A stretch of 64,000 nt of DNA from assembly GCA_951799405.1 (NCBI GenBank), contig OX637337.1, positions 19,094,347 to 19,158,346 of the forward strand. Direction: 5' to 3'. Below are positions 8,928 to 19,151 of the stretch, piece by piece. The notes beneath the pieces were generated by a model that ran no database searches, was not told the DNA's origin, and worked only from the letters and a program-made list of their open reading frames with translations. Source of the DNA: Agapetus fuscipes (lineage: Eukaryota; Arthropoda; Insecta; Trichoptera; Glossosomatidae). The first letter of the stretch is position 1; each line of letters starts with the position of its first letter. A program made the translations under genes and the position numbers.

Positions 8928-9035
8928 AACCATTTATTTTACCAAAAAACTGATTGAAACTGATACAGCGCATACAGTGAGCGTTTTGGTTTCTAACGGT
9001 TTATGGTAAAACGTAAAGTTGTATACTTGGAGTTC
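8928..9035. mobile_element. short palindromic MITE, family D
   Basis: Starts 'gcaactcaaccatttatttt', contains 'cagtgagcgttttggtttc' and ends at 'aaaacgtaaagttgtatac'. Diverged copy lying about 110 bp from the previous one. Confidence 0.6.
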
Positions 9036-9646
9036 TTAGTAGTTGTTAGGAACTTTGAAAGGTCGGCTGCTCATTTCATACTTGAAACTTAAAAGGCCGA
9101 AAACGGAGTGCTAGTGATTTTGGGAAATGCCTGTTTGAAAACATGGGTCGATAGCTGAAGGAAAACATTGAAAAGATAGTTGAACAAAATTGTAAGAAAT
9201 TTAGATTAAGTAAATTACAGATTTTAGCATGTTAGCATACTAAAACATTTTTCTCGGTTGTGTACAAATCTGCACCCTAGGAGTAATAAAGGAGTGTTAA
9301 AAATTTACCATCAGCACAAAAGTATTACCATTGCAAATAACATCCAAATGTTGTCTACATTTTTTTCCGAGTAGGTAGTCTTTTATGAATCGTTGTAAAA
9401 ACATCATTAGGGAAGATAACCCTTCAAAATTTTTTTACAATCAAAGCAAAAAAACAACAACCAATTAGGTAATTTATTTTTTCTTCAAGACAAATTCTCG
9501 GAAACATTTTCTTGAAATTCTTTAATAGGGGGGAAGTTATTTTATGTAGAAAGGATTTATAAGATGGGAGATTTAACCATGTACCTTTAAATTTTATATC
9601 AGGTGAGAAAAATACAAAATTCAGTTTAACCGTTAATGATTGTAAG
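9036..9646. other. no gene seen
   Basis: AT-rich, no recognisable coding or repeat family. The short minus-strand ORF near 9424-9681 runs into the SINE and has no domain. Confidence 0.5.
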
Positions 9647-9872
9647 CTCGGTCGATGGCTCAGTTGGTAGAATGCTTGCATTCCATGCCGAGGGCTAGGG
9701 TTCGATCACCATCGTTTAGCTGTTTATTTCAAACTCAAATAAATACCGGTAAGGTGCAACTCAGCCTTCGAAATAAATGAGAACCAGCGCCCTCGGGAGC
9801 TGGGAAAACCCCTACTTCATATGAAAGGTTGGCGTGAGGCCGGCCTCCTTACCCGTAAAAATAAAAGGTCCC
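9647..9872 (+). mobile_element. tRNA-derived SINE, family B
   Basis: The tRNA-like head 'ggtcgatggctcagttggta' is followed by 'aatgcttgcattccatgcc' and the B box 'gggttcgatcacc'. The body continues 'tttatttcaaactcaaataa ... cctcgggagctgggaaaac ... ggccggcctccttaccc'. Other copies: 24038 (interrupted), 31378 (3' half), 32070 and 42365 (minus). Confidence 0.8.
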
Positions 9873-9967
9873 AAAATGCCAAAATGCGGCCCCTTCAGGG
9901 ATAACGTAGACAAGGAGTTGCATAATATATATGATTTAGTTGCGTTTGCATATTGTAAAGAGTGACC

Positions 9968-10216
9968 AATCCGTAGTCCAGTGGTAACACTTCGGACTAG
10001 TAATGGAAGGTTATGGATTCGATTCCCTGCGGAGCACAAACAATATAGGACCATTCATACTTTCAAATTTGCTCTTCGCTGGGTTAAAAATCATACACCT
10101 TTACCAAAGACCGGTTATCAAAAGGTTTATCCAGCCTTACAGCAACTGGGTCTTGCTTGAGAATTGGTCCTGTCTACCGCGACGACCAAGCTCGCAGTGG
10201 GCTCTTGAGGTGTGAT
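9968..10216 (+). mobile_element. tRNA-derived SINE, family A (tail type 2)
   Basis: The head 'aatccgtagtccagtggtaa' with B-box-like 'ggattcgattccctgcgg' is followed by the family A body. It ends with 'gggctcttgaggtgtgatac', a different end from the copies at 822 and 26783. Confidence 0.78.
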
Positions 10217-10330
10217 ACACACAAAAACAGCGCTAAATTTTTATTTTATTTGAAATATTTGGTTGATATCGTATCCGACGTCATCAGGAGAATTCAATCG
10301 TAAAACCTTTTTGGAAAACTCTAAAAAGGT
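10217..10330 (-). other. possible Penelope/hammerhead-like end fragment
   Basis: The minus strand contains 'tctcctgatgacgtcggat' followed by 'acgatatcaaccaaatatt', whose CTGATGA start resembles a hammerhead-type element end. The GAAA part of the core is missing, so this is at best a decayed copy. Confidence 0.2.
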
Positions 10331-10682
10331 GCTTAGATTTGTAAACTTGGACGATATTTTCTGTATAAATTATTGGCGCCCATTAATTATTCACCATAAA
10401 GTTTGGAATTTGGAGGGATTAAAACCAATAAGGGTTTTCTAGTGTCGCGACCCCGGCGACTAGCCGAGCACCGTCTCCCGCGCTTTTAAGGTGCGTAATT
10501 GATACGCTGGGAGGGACGCCAATAAACTTAATTAAATCACATAAATTATTGCAATTTTAATGTCGATTATAAATTGAGACTAATTGGATTTGGGCGATTG
10601 TAAGATAAGACCCGTTTCCTTATGCTAAAGTAGATTAATTGAAAGAAATCTAAAATAAAAATGAATATTATCATCAACATCG
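10331..10682. other. no gene seen
   Basis: Contains one short GC-rich patch around 10440-10515 of unknown origin. No ORF. Confidence 0.4.
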
Positions 10683-10808
10683 GTGTTATGGCCGAAAGAG
10701 TCAAGTGGTAGATCTTTCTAGCGTAATTGGAATAGAATAATGCTGGTTTGATCCCCGCTTGGGTTCTTTGACCATAAAATTGATCCTGGTTCAACAGATG
10801 TCATTGGG
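10683..10808 (+). mobile_element. tRNA-derived SINE, family C
   Basis: The head 'gttatggccgaaagagtcaa' has B-box-like 'gctggtttgatccccgc', then 'gatcctggttcaacagatg'. Shorter than the copies at 418 and 13647. Confidence 0.65.
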
Positions 10809-11967
10809 TAGCTATTAATTAATAATTCATTAAAATATATAATAGTTAATTGTTTGACTAAAACACATGACAGTAATCATAATATGGGTCCTCCCACTGT
10901 CCTGCGCTCTTTTGAGTGCGTCATGACAACCATTTTTTCCAATCTCTGATGGTCCTTTCGTTGAATATGATCCAACGAATGCAATTTGCTGCCTTCTACT
11001 GACTGGATCACATTAATATTTAAGTAAATCTCAAATAAATAATAATTATGCCACTACAAATTATATTTTTAACCACTAATCCATGTCTCAAAATGGTTGT
11101 TCTTAAGGAAAAGAAACGCGATCTTCATGTATCTCTTTTTTAAATTAAATTTTTTAATGATAAAAGAAAAACAGTTTTTGTTTTCGATTACGTGAGTATT
11201 TATTTTAATATATTTTTTAATATTGTTTTTTGTAATATTGTTTGTAATATTGTTTGTAATATAATATTGTTTGTTGTAATTTTTTAATATTGTTTTTCTC
11301 TGACATCGATATTGTCCGATCGATAGCTCATATAAATAAAAATGCCACCGTTGTTCGGTTAAAATTTAAGACTTACATTTTATTGCACCAAGTCTGTTAC
11401 AGATGATTTTCCTCCTCGATTGAGTTGAGTTCAATTTAGTAGAAGTGGCTAGATACAACCGCAGTAACAGTTTATACCTTATTTTGCAAAAACAAGAATT
11501 TTCCATTTCAAATGACTTGGTTGACGTGGTAAATCTAGACCCTTACCCTTAAAAAATAATTCCCGCACCAAAAAAAACGTTACAAAAATCCTAGAAAAAT
11601 GCCTAATATAATCTCAAAAAATTTAAGAATTTTCTGTATTGCAAGCATATCGCTCAAAAGCAGAGCAATATTATGAAGGTTAAGAAAGCCGTCAGAAAAG
11701 AAAGAAACTTTTCTTGTAGGGTTTTGTGCGTCCCATCTAGCATTATATAATACCTCGCTACGCACAGCATTATATTGTACCTCTATAATAATTTTTGTGC
11801 TCGGATACGGAAGCGGATGGGAATTATACTACTTTTGTTTTCGTTTTTCGCTTTGCCGTAACTTTTTAATATAATACAAGGGTGCTTCAATATTCGTCGT
11901 GGAAACTTAGTTCGAAATGAATATTGAAGACAAGTAATATTTTAAGATAAAAAAATCTGTCACATGT
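10809..11967. other. no gene seen
   Basis: Very AT-rich, with a run of 'taatattgttt' repeats around 11212-11300. No supported ORF. Confidence 0.5.
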
Positions 11968-12145
11968 AACAGTGACTCTGTCGCCATTCCGCTAGGGGTG
12001 GCCAGAGCCTCTGCATATTTGCCTCCATTTCTTCCTATTCTTACATACCTCATTCAATTCATTCATACCCATCATATTTTTAATGCATTTTCTTCTTTTA
12101 TGCTTTCTTACGTCCTCTTTCAAATTCATCATAGTTTTCTTAAGT
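11968..12145 (-). mobile_element. RTE-2 LINE 3' end fragment
   Basis: The minus strand matches the C-terminal coding end and 3' junction of the copy at 58395-58720. 'attccgctaggggtggccag' and 'cctctgcatatttgcctcc' are the reverse complement of that copy's end. Frame is degraded. Confidence 0.7.
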
Positions 12146-13504
12146 CAGTGCCTTTTTGTGTTCGAAATTTGTCTTTGCTGGTTGCTATCGTCTTGTGCTG
12201 TGACTAGGAGACGAAATTTGTGAGCTACGTCAAATTCAGGAAGCATGAAAATTTTAGCCAATTCCACGCTTATCTTTCTTAAATAAAACTAATTTGAAAC
12301 AAACAAAGAGTTATGTCTCAAGGGTCAATTGCAGGCATTCTCTCTAAGACTCAAGTATATTTTTAGATCGATGGTTCTTTTTTTGTGTAACTGTCGATGA
12401 ATTCTTTAGCTGAACTCGGGTATCGTCTGTGTAAAAGTATAAAGCGTTTCCAATTGTAGCACAAAAAATATCCTTCACATTTTTTAAATAACAGTCACAC
12501 TTTAAGTGATTATTTAAATTAACCGAGGGAAACACTGAACGTAAATATTTCAATAAATGCGTAAAACAATTTGTATGGAAAATTAAAAAATATATATTGT
12601 AGGCATTAGGTCGTAGAAAAAATCATTAAAATAAGTAAAAAATAAATAAATAATTAGTGGAAATATATTATGTACCTACGAAAAATCTGAAAAAATACTG
12701 AAAACTAGTACATAATTAATTTTAAACGGTATTTTGTAAGAAAGTACGTATATTGAGCCGGGTACGAAGATCAAAAATTCTACGTACATACTGCATACGA
12801 TAAAATACTAACACGAATTTTTTTTTTACGTTATATACTTTACACACAAACTGTACAACGTATATTTGATAAAAGAACGAAGAAACTTTGTACGAAAACG
12901 CGAATACTGCGTAAGACGAATACGAGAGCTTCTTTGTGCGTAATATACTTCATACAGAGGCTGTAAAACGAATATCTTTTGTCATAAACCTCTGGAAATT
13001 GTGGGCACCATAATAAAGGGAATTTTAAAGGTATCCTCCCGGGACTACGGTTTCGAGTTTCCTGTTTTCTTCCCGCCTAATTTAATATGCATAAAATGTT
13101 GGTTGTTTTTTAAGTGATGCTAAATGCGGGCGAGTGGGGGTATGTAATAAAAAGCGCGTGCATTAGATGCCCCTTGAGATGTGTCATCAGCACAGAAATG
13201 GGGTATTATGTTTTTTATTAAAAATGCTAAATATAGCTTAAAACCTTTAGGCTTAGAGGGACAGCCACCAAAATAACATATTAAAGCTGGCCTTCATCTA
13301 TTAGTCGTGATGATCTTGGCCTTCACTTGACCTTCTAACCTTCTCTTTATTTTTCTTCTGCTAAATTCAGTGAAGATTGATGATCATCAAAACAATCTGC
13401 ACCTTCAATACTGTGGCACTAAAGACGGATCTTGTGCATCTACTTAACCACTGTCTTAGGTTCTTCAACCAAGATGTTTTAATTGGAAAGTATAAAAAAA
13501 AACT
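12146..13504. other. no gene seen
   Basis: AT-rich unique-looking sequence. A motif like 'tacgta..cgaatac' recurs loosely at 12740-12970, but I cannot define a unit. Confidence 0.45.
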
Positions 13505-13605
13505 TCAAGATGTTTTTTTCACTTGGAGCTCGTCTTCCCTCAATTCTTCCCTGTATGATGAGATTTAGGAATGAACATTTCTCATATCTCATAATGTGGC
13601 CAAAA
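13505..13605 (+). repeat. fragment of an unnamed repeat shared with 48420-48525
   Basis: Contains 'ttggagctcgtcttccctc', 'ctgtatgatgagat' and 'tctcataatgtggcc'. The inverse order and complement is seen at 48420-48525. Probably a piece of a LINE, but without reading frame. Confidence 0.4.
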
Positions 13606-13646
13606 TAAACCTTTTTTTATTTTTAATGTATGTACATCAGGAGTTG

Positions 13647-13828
13647 TGTTATGGCCGAGGAAGTCAAGTCGCTATTCATGACTAGCGTATTTGTAACAGA
13701 ATAACGTTGGTTCATTTGACCATAACTTTGACTCTGGTTCAACAGCTACCATTGCATGTAGGTACACAAGCATCTGCTTTCGCATAAAGACAACTGGCCA
13801 GGTAAAATAGGTTGGTGAATTTAATCAT
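13647..13828 (+). mobile_element. tRNA-derived SINE, family C
   Basis: Head 'gttatggccgaggaagtcaa' followed by the body 'gactctggttcaacagct', 'gacaactggccaggtaaaat' and 'aggttggtgaattt'. The B box is eroded. Confidence 0.68.
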
Positions 13829-14401
13829 TTTCACAGATCTATTTAAGTAACAAAAAAATTGTATCTGGTGTTCATACGGGAAAGAATCTCGGCATTTTTT
13901 GTTACTCAATATTTTTTTTCCCACCTGAAGGTTGACGGTCTGACCACATTTCAAGGACAGTGGTTTTGTTGTCAAGGGACTTTGTCTATATAATACTTCC
14001 AGGCCATACAGTACAATCGGAAAAATGTAGCATCTTACCAGACGCAAATGTAATTCTAGTTTTAGTTTTCTGTTAGTCTACACGTTTATTTTTATGAAAG
14101 CTGCTCTTGCTTGCTCTACTCGGCTTTTAATTTCTTGGGTCATGTCCCAATCCAAATAAAGGGCAAAGCCTGCATTTTTAAAGCTGTGTATCTTTGTTTT
14201 GAACCTTCTGCCATTTTTTTTTTGAAGAAGAGCGCAAGAAGAAGGGTGGAAAGGTTCGGGTGGAGGGATGAAGTGGGCAAGAATACGGTTCAGTTTTAAC
14301 AAGTTGCAAACTTGCCAGCGGCTTCCAAGGACAGGCGAAATTGGAGGCAGAGGTTGAAGGAGGCTAAGGCTAAAATTGGGTTGCAGCGTCATTTAAGAAG
14401 A

Positions 14402-14645
14402 CCTATAGTTTGGTATGACGCTAACCAACCGTATCGTTAAATTGCTACATTATTCAAATGTCACCCCTGCGTCAAGAAAAGTCAGCAAGAGTTGCAAAGT
14501 TGATGTTCATGTGATATTTTTTCGTTTTGTTAGTACACATGCAGCATGTATAAGTGCAAACTTACATGTATCTGATCGTGAACAAGCGTTAAATATGCAT
14601 CACAAATTTTAATATAATCTTGCAACTCATATTAGAGATAATCTG
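14402..14645 (+). repeat. RTE-1 3' tail copy, diverged
   Basis: Tail landmarks 'ggtatgacgctaaccaacc', 'cacccctgcgtcaagaaaag', 'cacatgcagcatgtataag' and 'gcaactcatattagagata' occur in order. Substitutions are numerous, indicating an older copy. Confidence 0.7.
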
Positions 14646-15556
14646 ATTTTTTAATGTTACTATTGCGTACGGTTTACGGCGTACGGTACATTTGTTAGGT
14701 ACCTCCATGATTTTGTTTGGATTTTAAAAAATCTGTAAAATCTTTTGTTGTTTGTACATATACGACATAGGTATTGTAAAACAATGGGCTGTTGTATTAC
14801 CACAGATCTGTTTTCGCACAATCTTACACCGCCAAATTGGATTGCATAAATTTGTGAATCCGCTAATATAAATAGCATAATCAAATGGGCCTCGTGGAGG
14901 ATTGCGCTGGACAGAAAACGGTTTGCACAGTCCATATTTCACTTGCCCACAGCACTTGATTGTCGCTAACGTAATTTGCAAACTTCTGTCAAAGTTGATG
15001 GTCCCATTTGATGCGGATCCGACCGACGTGGGTCGTACGACTAAATTTGACATAACCTTTTTGACTTAAATAATTTTTCAATGATCTTGGCTGAAATGAT
15101 AGTTGATCTTAAAGATGTGAATATATTACTGAAAATTTTTGAGATTGTTCCGATCTCGCTACATTTTGAATTTTTAGAAAAATGTTTAAGTGTTTGTGTA
15201 TTGACACTGAAAAGATCTACTTTAGAATAAAATAATAACAAAGTTTTTCCGTCACGAGTTGAGCTTAGCCTCTCTCAGGCGCTAGTTTTTCTCTTCAAAT
15301 GCTGTGTTAACACGCGAAAAGCGCTTGAGATATTAAACTCACCCTATAAAAGAGAAACATCGTTTCAATTTTTAATTTGTAATTTATAAATAGACACTGA
15401 CATTTGCAGTGCATTTAAAAGATTTGGACTTAAAATTGACAAGACTTTTTGATCAAATAAAAATTTAAGTTTTACCCATTTTTTTTTTTCTTGAAATGAT
15501 AAATGGAATAAATTATTTACTCTGTTTATTGCAAGTTATAAAGAGTCTGACTAAGA
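14646..15556. other. no gene assigned
   Basis: Minus-strand ORFs of 66-109 codons lie at 14660-15241, but none shows a domain I recognise, and they overlap one another in different frames. I do not call a gene. Confidence 0.4.
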
Positions 15557-16343
15557 TATGCTGATGACACAACACTTTTGGCCAAAAACCCGAGAGAGAT
15601 GGCAGATCTCCTTAAACGAGTAGAGACCGAGAGCACGGCACTGGGACTCGAGATCAACCATAGTAAAACCAAGATCATGATCATAGATCGATCAAAAAAG
15701 TTTGGTGATCTGGGAAACTCATTTCAAGGTTTGGAGATCATAAACGAGTTCCAGTTCCTTGGATCTCAAATTAGCAACGAAGGACCTTGCGAAGGAGAAA
15801 TTAGACGCCGTATCGCCAATGCCAAAAGTGCCATGTCTAAGCTGGACAAAATATGGAAAGACCGGGGTGTAAGAAACAGCACCAAGATTAAGCTTGTCAG
15901 GAGTCTGGTCCACTCTATGTTTCTCTATGCTGCTGAAACATGGACCATAAAAGCAGTAGAAAGAAGAAAAAATTGACGCTTTTGAAATGTGGTGCTGGAG
16001 GCGCATGCTTCGAATCCCATGGACGGCTAGACGCACCAATGAGTCCATTCATCGGGAGCTGCGTTTGGATGGCTTGACTCTGGCCAACATGTGTACACGC
16101 CGTATTCTTCAGTTCTTCGGACACGTTGTCCGTGGCAATGAGGATAGCCTGGAACGACTGGTTGTGATCGGTAATTTGGAGAAAAAGACAGGAAGAGGTA
16201 GATCCCCCCCACGATGGACCGATCAAGTGAAGACAGCAGCAGGCACCTCGGTAGTTGGAGCGTTGCGAGCAGCGCAGTCGAGGGAGATCTGGAGAAGATT
16301 GGTTGCTTCCACAAGGGTCACAACCCTCAGTAATGAGGAATAG
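15557..16343 (+). pseudogene. C-terminal reverse transcriptase fragment of a third LINE (RTE-3)
   Basis: The fragment opens with the catalytic box YADDTTLLA (15557-15583) and continues with LGLEINHSKTKIMI (about 15639-15680), FLGSQISNEG and a long C-terminal region. Near 15972 the first frame stops in an A-rich run (agaagaaaaaattg). A one-base shift restores the protein, which continues as MWCWRRMLRIPW ... ILQFFGHVVRG ... WTDQVKTAAG to the stop at 16341-16343. Everything before the YADD box is missing, so the copy is 5'-truncated as well as frameshifted. It resembles endonuclease-reverse transcriptases common in arthropod genomes; clade uncertain. Confidence 0.82.
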
Positions 16344-16964
16344 GATTAAGAAGAAGATAAAGAGACTACATTTTTGGATATAAAATTCAACATTTTTTTT
16401 GACTTGAAAAGGAACTTGAGGTAGCTGAAACTAGAACTCGTTTTTTAGAGTTCACACCGCTCAGTATTTAATACAGAAATTTTACTTAAAATACACCAAA
16501 AATAGTTCATTATTCTACTATGAGTTTTTTACTGCACTGAAACAAGAAAAAATCGGCCGATAAATTGCACCGATTTTCTTGTCAAATGAAACCACCCCTC
16601 TTGTCCTATCTACGAAGTACGTCATCCGTCACGAATCAAATTAAGGGTGTATTGTATATGAGCCCGAGGTCCGGCCCAGCCTGCTAGACCGTCATATTTT
16701 ACTAATTCCATCCCCGGAACCGACCGAAATAATTCGTGTTTGACTGAGTTATGAAAAGTTACGGCCTCTCTTTGATGTTGGTTCCTCATACAAATATCTT
16801 GGTCGATGGCCATTGAGAGGTAGGTTATATCGGAAAATCGGATAATATCAAATCAATGGGTTTTAGTGTGATCCGTTGGATATGATTTCGGTAGGTATGT
16901 ACTCCATACATATATGTATTATAATTTAGTGATTTTAAAAATGTAATTTGTCATGTATGTTCCT
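16344..16964. other. LINE 3' end and unassigned sequence
   Basis: The first few dozen bases (aggattaagaagaagataaa) probably belong to the 3' end of the preceding LINE. The rest shows nothing I recognise. Confidence 0.4.
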
Positions 16965-17231
16965 CGACTTATAGGTTGGTATGCGGCTGACCACCCATAC
17001 TGTGAAAAAATGGTTCACTTTGCCAATGTCACCCCTGTCTCAGGGAAGGACGGCAAGAGTTGCAGGGCTTATGTTCATTTGAGATGGGTTCTTATAATGT
17101 AGGTCCACATGCGGCATGTGTTAGCGCGAAATTATACATGTCTGCTTGTGGGAATGCATTTAATATAAATCTTAAATGGTATATATCCTTGCAGCTTAGA
17201 TTAGATTAGATTAGATTAGATTAGATTAGAT
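16965..17231 (+). repeat. RTE-1 3' tail copy with (TTAGA)n end
   Basis: Well-preserved tail from 'cctcgacttataggttggta' to 'gcagcttagattagattaga', ending in several TTAGA repeats (about 17195-17229). The same end type is found at 31090 and 61820. Confidence 0.85.
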
Positions 17232-17519
17232 GTACTGGGTTACAGTTTTTAAGAAATCAAAAATATCACAAAACAAAACTAATCTAATAAGCAAATGACG
17301 AGTGTTAATATAATTTATTTCACAGTTTATTTCAAAATAATTGGGGATAACTGCCACGTCGGGGTTAAAGCGGCAAGAAGTATGTGAACGCTGTGTGTGA
17401 AGCTAAGTTGCGTATTTTTGCGTAGTGCGGAGTTCTTTTTTTCCTTTGTCAGTGATCGGTTATCGAGAAAAATATGTTAATTTTCTTCCTTCTGAAAAAA
17501 ATGGATTATTTTTATTGCA

Positions 17520-17735
17520 CACCTACAAGTATACACGTGCAAGTTCTCGCTTACGCTTGCTGGACGTGTACTTAAAAAAATAAACTAATCCTCACATGAA
17601 ACTCAATTGAATCTCTTAACTCGTGATGCCTTTTCCTGTAACCGAGGTGACATGGGCAAAAATGAACCAAGATTTTTCAGCATAACAAAATAGAGAAGCA
17701 GCCTCATACCAACCTATTAGTCAAGATTATTAATT
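17520..17735 (-). repeat. RTE-1 3' tail copy, diverged
   Basis: Reverse-complement landmarks 'gcaagttctcgcttacgctt', 'tgaggtgacatgggcaaaaa'-like and 'gcctcataccaacctattag' occur in order. Confidence 0.65.
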
Positions 17736-18239
17736 TGATTTACTTAGGTTCATTTTTACACTTAAAAAAAACATCTAGATAAAATAAAACGAGGGATGTA
17801 TTTATTTTATATCTTTAAAATCCACGTCAACTTTGGCAGGAGTTGATTTATTTACGTGGCAAAAATAAATATTATCAAGTCCATTCTTGTCCGCCAAGCA
17901 ACTTTTTTATTTTAGTTCTCATTAAAAAGTTCCCGTTTGTAGGACGGGCGGTCCAAATTAATGAGCCTTTTAAATTCAATGTCATCCCTCTGACAAAATT
18001 AAGTCCCCCCTTAATAATTATGTGATTTTATTTTTATTTTTGCAAAGTTTTTTGATAAAAATGTAAAATTGAAAGTAAGTTTGTGAAATTTTTGTTTTAA
18101 ATATTTTTTTTGTTATGAATTTGTCTTTTTTTTAAATTAAGTTAACTGATTTTTTAAAAGCAGGCTGCTCTGAAATATGTCATTGCAAAAATGTATGTTG
18201 TAAATCAAATTAGATACGGTTTTTGATATTACTGTGATG

Positions 18240-18410
18240 GTTTTATATAATTTGCTGCACCTTGCCGATCTGACACGTCTTTCAGGGAAGGTCGGCTAAA
18301 GTTGCAAAAATTATGTCCATTTGAGACTTAGATGTTTTTTTTTTACTACCAACTTATTCAGCATAATATGACAATCTGTTTTTGTGCATGTCTTATGAAT
18401 TTAAGTGGTT
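18240..18410 (+). repeat. RTE-1 3' tail copy, strongly diverged
   Basis: Contains 'tttcagggaaggtcggctaa' and 'gttgcaaaaattatgtccat', then a weak match to the rest of the unit. Confidence 0.5.
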
Positions 18411-18434
18411 TTTTGTTTTCGTAATAGTTATTTA

Positions 18435-18592
18435 TGACACTGCCTGGTAATGATAGTCTTTGTAACACGAGTGCTAGTTTGTGCCATGAGGCGCAGCCGA
18501 ATGGCACAATAGACAGCAAGAGTGTTACAAAGACTAATTACGTGCAGTGGCATACAATACTTTTTCTACGACCATGAAATAAATAACAAAAT
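18435..18592. repeat. palindromic element
   Basis: 'gtctttgtaacac' at about 18456 is answered by 'gtgttacaaagac' at about 18521. Around them 'gacactgcctggtaatgata' faces 'taattacgtgcagtggca', and the unit ends near 'actttttctacgaccatg'. No ORF. It looks like a small MITE or a long hairpin. Confidence 0.5.
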
Positions 18593-18679
18593 AGTAAATA
18601 ATAGTCATTATATTGTACTCGTCCATTTGAAGTAATTTTGTCAAACCGTGTAATTTATCATTCCCCTCGATTATATAAT

Positions 18680-18914
18680 CTATTCTGCAAAGATTATATT
18701 ACATTTGGGATTCATTTTAAATTTATGCCCACAAGCAGACACATATAAGGTTTCGCTTATACATGCCGCATATATCTAAGGATTAACATTCAAACCCAAA
18801 ACTCAAATAAACATAAGCCCTGCAACCACTGAAGCAGGGGTGTCATTGGCAAAGTGAACCAAGTTTTTACAGCATAGATGGTCAACCTCATACCGACCTA
18901 ATAGCCAAGTAACT
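18680..18914 (-). repeat. RTE-1 3' tail copy
   Basis: Reverse-complement landmarks 'cccacaagcagacacatata', 'aacataagccctgcaacc', 'gcaggggtgtcattggcaaa' and 'caacctcataccgacctaat' occur in order. Confidence 0.72.
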
Positions 18915-19151
18915 GTTTAAGTTTGTTTTTTTTTTTGGGTGCAAATATCTTGCATTATTTTCCTTTCAAGCCTTCTGTTTTTCTTCGAAAAAAGGAAAGC
19001 TACAATTTGGAGTATTTTGATAAATAACATTGATGAATTATTACACTATTAACAATTTTTATTTGACTCTACGCATAAAATATATTCATTTTCATTTGAA
19101 AAAAGATTGAACATAGTGGGGAGGAACTATCAATAAATTGTAAATATTCAT

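Noticed and set aside
14660..15241. Possible small host gene on the minus strand
   Set aside because: Overlapping ORFs in different frames, no domain, no convincing splice sites or composition bias.
17195..17231. Interstitial telomere-like repeat
   Set aside because: The repeat is TTAGA, not the insect TTAGG, and it always sits at the end of an RTE-1 tail. It is the LINE's terminal microsatellite.
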